From positions 62,001 through 126,000 of the forward strand of contig NZ_NEGG01000006.1 of assembly GCF_002135295.1 (NCBI RefSeq): a stretch of 64,000 nucleotides of DNA. The letters are read 5' to 3'. Under the pieces are notes generated by a model that saw only the letters and a program-made list of their open reading frames with translations, was not told the origin of the DNA and made no database searches. Position numbers and translations under genes: made by a program. The first letter of the stretch is position 1. Every line of letters starts with the position of its first letter. Shown here in pieces: positions 62,778 through 64,000 of the stretch. This DNA comes from Acinetobacter sp. ANC 5054 (GTDB taxonomy: Bacteria; Pseudomonadota; Gammaproteobacteria; Pseudomonadales; Moraxellaceae).

Positions 62778-64000
62778 TCAGTGACGTTTAGTCATATCAT
62801 CAGTTTCAAAAGTCACATCTTTTTGAAACTCGGGATAAGACAACTCTGCATGCTCGGTATAGTCCAAACCACGCTGCTCATGTTGTTTACTTACCCGTAA
62901 ACCGCCCAACAATTTGTCCAAAATTTTGAAGACGATGAGTGCCACGCCGAAGCCCCATGCGAAGGCAACTAAAACACCTAAACCTTGTACAGCAATCACT
63001 TCACCGTTAAACATATTATTTTCAAGGAATATACCTGCGGCTAAGGTTCCCCATGCTCCACAAAAACCATGCACTGTGACAGCATCTACCACGTCATCAA
63101 GTTTGAGCTTTTCCATCAGCATAGGTAAGAAAGTTACCATCAGCCCCGCACATAGTCCTGTGACCACTGCATAAACAGGCGACATCGTGGCACAGCCAGC
63201 GGTAATCGCAACCAAACCACCAAGTGAAGCATTAATAGTGCTACGAATTAATATTGCTTTAGAACGAAGCAAGCATAGCAGCATGTATGCAACCGCAGCG
63301 GCACATGCGGCAAGATGCGTATTTAAGGCGATACGACCAACACTAACATTGGCGTTAATAGTTGACCCTGCGTTAAAACCAAACCATGCCAGCCATAAAA
63401 TGAAACCACCCAATGCCACTAAAGGCAGATTATGCCCTGGCAAATAATGGCTCTGTCCATTTCGTCCAAAGCGACCCAAACGTGGACCTAATACAATAAT
63501 TCCAGCTAAAGCGACCCAGCCCCCCATCGAATGCACAACGGTTGAACCTGCAAAATCAATGAAGCCTAAAGCCTTTAACCAACCATCACCGCCAAACATG
63601 CCACCCCACGCCCAACTCCCAAAGACTGGATAAATCAAACCCGAAACTACAGCCGCACTGACCACATAGGCCACAAAGTGAATACGCTCTGCCATTGCAC
63701 CACTGGCAATCGTAGTTGCCGTTGCAGCAAACATCATTTGGAAGAACAATAGATTCCAGTGCCAATCATCAAGTTGATCCGGTGCAAAATGACTTAAGCC
63801 AAACCAGCCCGTCGTATTTACACCAAACATGATGCCGAAACCTACCAACCAGAACACTAAGCCACCAAGGCAAGCGTCCATATAGTTTTTCATTAAGACA
63901 TTAACGGTGTTTTTACTACGAACTGAGCCACTTTCAATCATGGCAAAACCCGCTTGCATAAAGAACACCAAAATACCGCCCATTACGACCCAAATACTGT
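62778..64000 (-). CDS. amt: Ammonium transporter (5' end outside window)
   Basis: At least 407 aa of an Amt/MEP/Rh channel. Readable helices with FFMQAGFAMIESG near the start, DFAGSTVVHSMGGWVALAG, GWFGFNAGSTINAN and the conserved SLGGLVAITAGC region. The frame continues past base 64000; the ATG at 63983 is internal, since the in-frame residues before it continue the typical helix (SIWVV). C-terminal tail is charged. Regulated in most bacteria by GlnK; no glnK is visible here. Confidence 0.93.
   Translation of the reverse strand, partial: SIWVVMGGILVFFMQAGFAMIESGSVRSKNTVNVLMKNYMDACLGGLVFWLVGFGIMFGVNTTGWFGLSHFAPDQLDDWHWNLLFFQMMFAATATTIASGAMAERIHFVAYVVSAAVVSGLIYPVFGSWAWGGMFGGDGWLKALGFIDFAGSTVVHSMGGWVALAGIIVLGPRLGRFGRNGQSHYLPGHNLPLVALGGFILWLAWFGFNAGSTINANVSVGRIALNTHLAACAAAVAYMLLCLLRSKAILIRSTINASLGGLVAITAGCATMSPVYAVVTGLCAGLMVTFLPMLMEKLKLDDVVDAVTVHGFCGAWGTLAAGIFLENNMFNGEVIAVQGLGVLVAFAWGFGVALIVFKILDKLLGGLRVSKQHEQRGLDYTEHAELSYPEFQKDVTFETDDMTKRH

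Overview
The window is Acinetobacter-type gammaproteobacterial chromosome. Evidence is the gene content and order: ilvE next to a lipooligosaccharide (LOS) outer-core locus, glnE upstream of ilvE, a monomeric isocitrate dehydrogenase, queA...tgt-yajC-secD-secF, relA-rlmD-exonuclease-cysM back to back with a gacS-type kinase, rsfS, and an amt transporter. Codon choice in the core genes is AT-leaning. Everything here is read by eye; family names come from motif recognition, not database searches.

Layout. (1) 1-4.1 kb, minus strand: the end of an LOS outer-core locus (polysaccharide deacetylase cut by the window edge, EptA-like phosphoethanolamine transferase, ELM1-family protein) and ilvE. (2) 4.1-11.6 kb: glnE, an orphan sensor histidine kinase, a gene-free stretch of about 1 kb, then icd. 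(3) 11.6-24.95 kb: an accessory region next to a tRNA-Leu(CAA). It reads as two integrative elements stacked at the same tRNA 3' end. The older one (about 11.7-14.05 kb) keeps only an integrase fragment and a very AT-rich pair of membrane-protein genes. The younger one (14.05-24.87 kb) has an intact P4-type integrase, a degenerate copy of the tRNA end at its far side, a P4-like replication module (CHC2 zinc protein, Toprim/DUF927 helicase, a protein with duplicated TubC_N-like repeats), small AlpA-like regulators, an Ash-like protein, a serine recombinase, and unknown cargo genes. Two non-coding stretches at its ends carry GTTACA motifs, partly in triads spaced 8-9 bp. (4) 25.1-33.4 kb, plus strand: queA, a three-gene DUF3137/LemA/unknown group, tgt, yajC, secD, secF. 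(5) 34.0-50.3 kb, minus strand: a tightly packed aryl-polyene-type biosynthetic cluster of 20 genes. It holds two ketosynthases, a chain-length-factor-like protein, a ketoreductase, dehydratases (one fused to an AMP ligase), two acyl carrier proteins, acyltransferases, a glycosyltransferase, a thioesterase, a LolA-like protein, an MMPL exporter, a lipoprotein, a flavoprotein with halogenase-type motifs and an aromatic ammonia-lyase with tyrosine/phenylalanine-lyase features. (6) 50.4-64 kb: core genes relA, rlmD, a PolB-like exonuclease, cysM, a gacS-type hybrid kinase, a crotonase / 3-hydroxyisobutyrate dehydrogenase-like / hydroxypyruvate isomerase-like trio, rsfS, an unknown gene and amt (cut by the window edge).

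How the parts work together. The aryl polyene cluster contains most functions needed to start a chain from an aromatic acid, extend and dehydrate it on an ACP, attach it to lipid and move it toward the outer membrane. The island has the recombination, regulation and self-replication functions of a satellite-like element, but no packaging or structural genes are visible. The most interesting leads are the stacked islands with GTTACA iteron-like triads, the unknown two-gene membrane system in the older island, and the combination of a predicted tyrosine ammonia-lyase with a halogenase-like flavoprotein in the polyene cluster.
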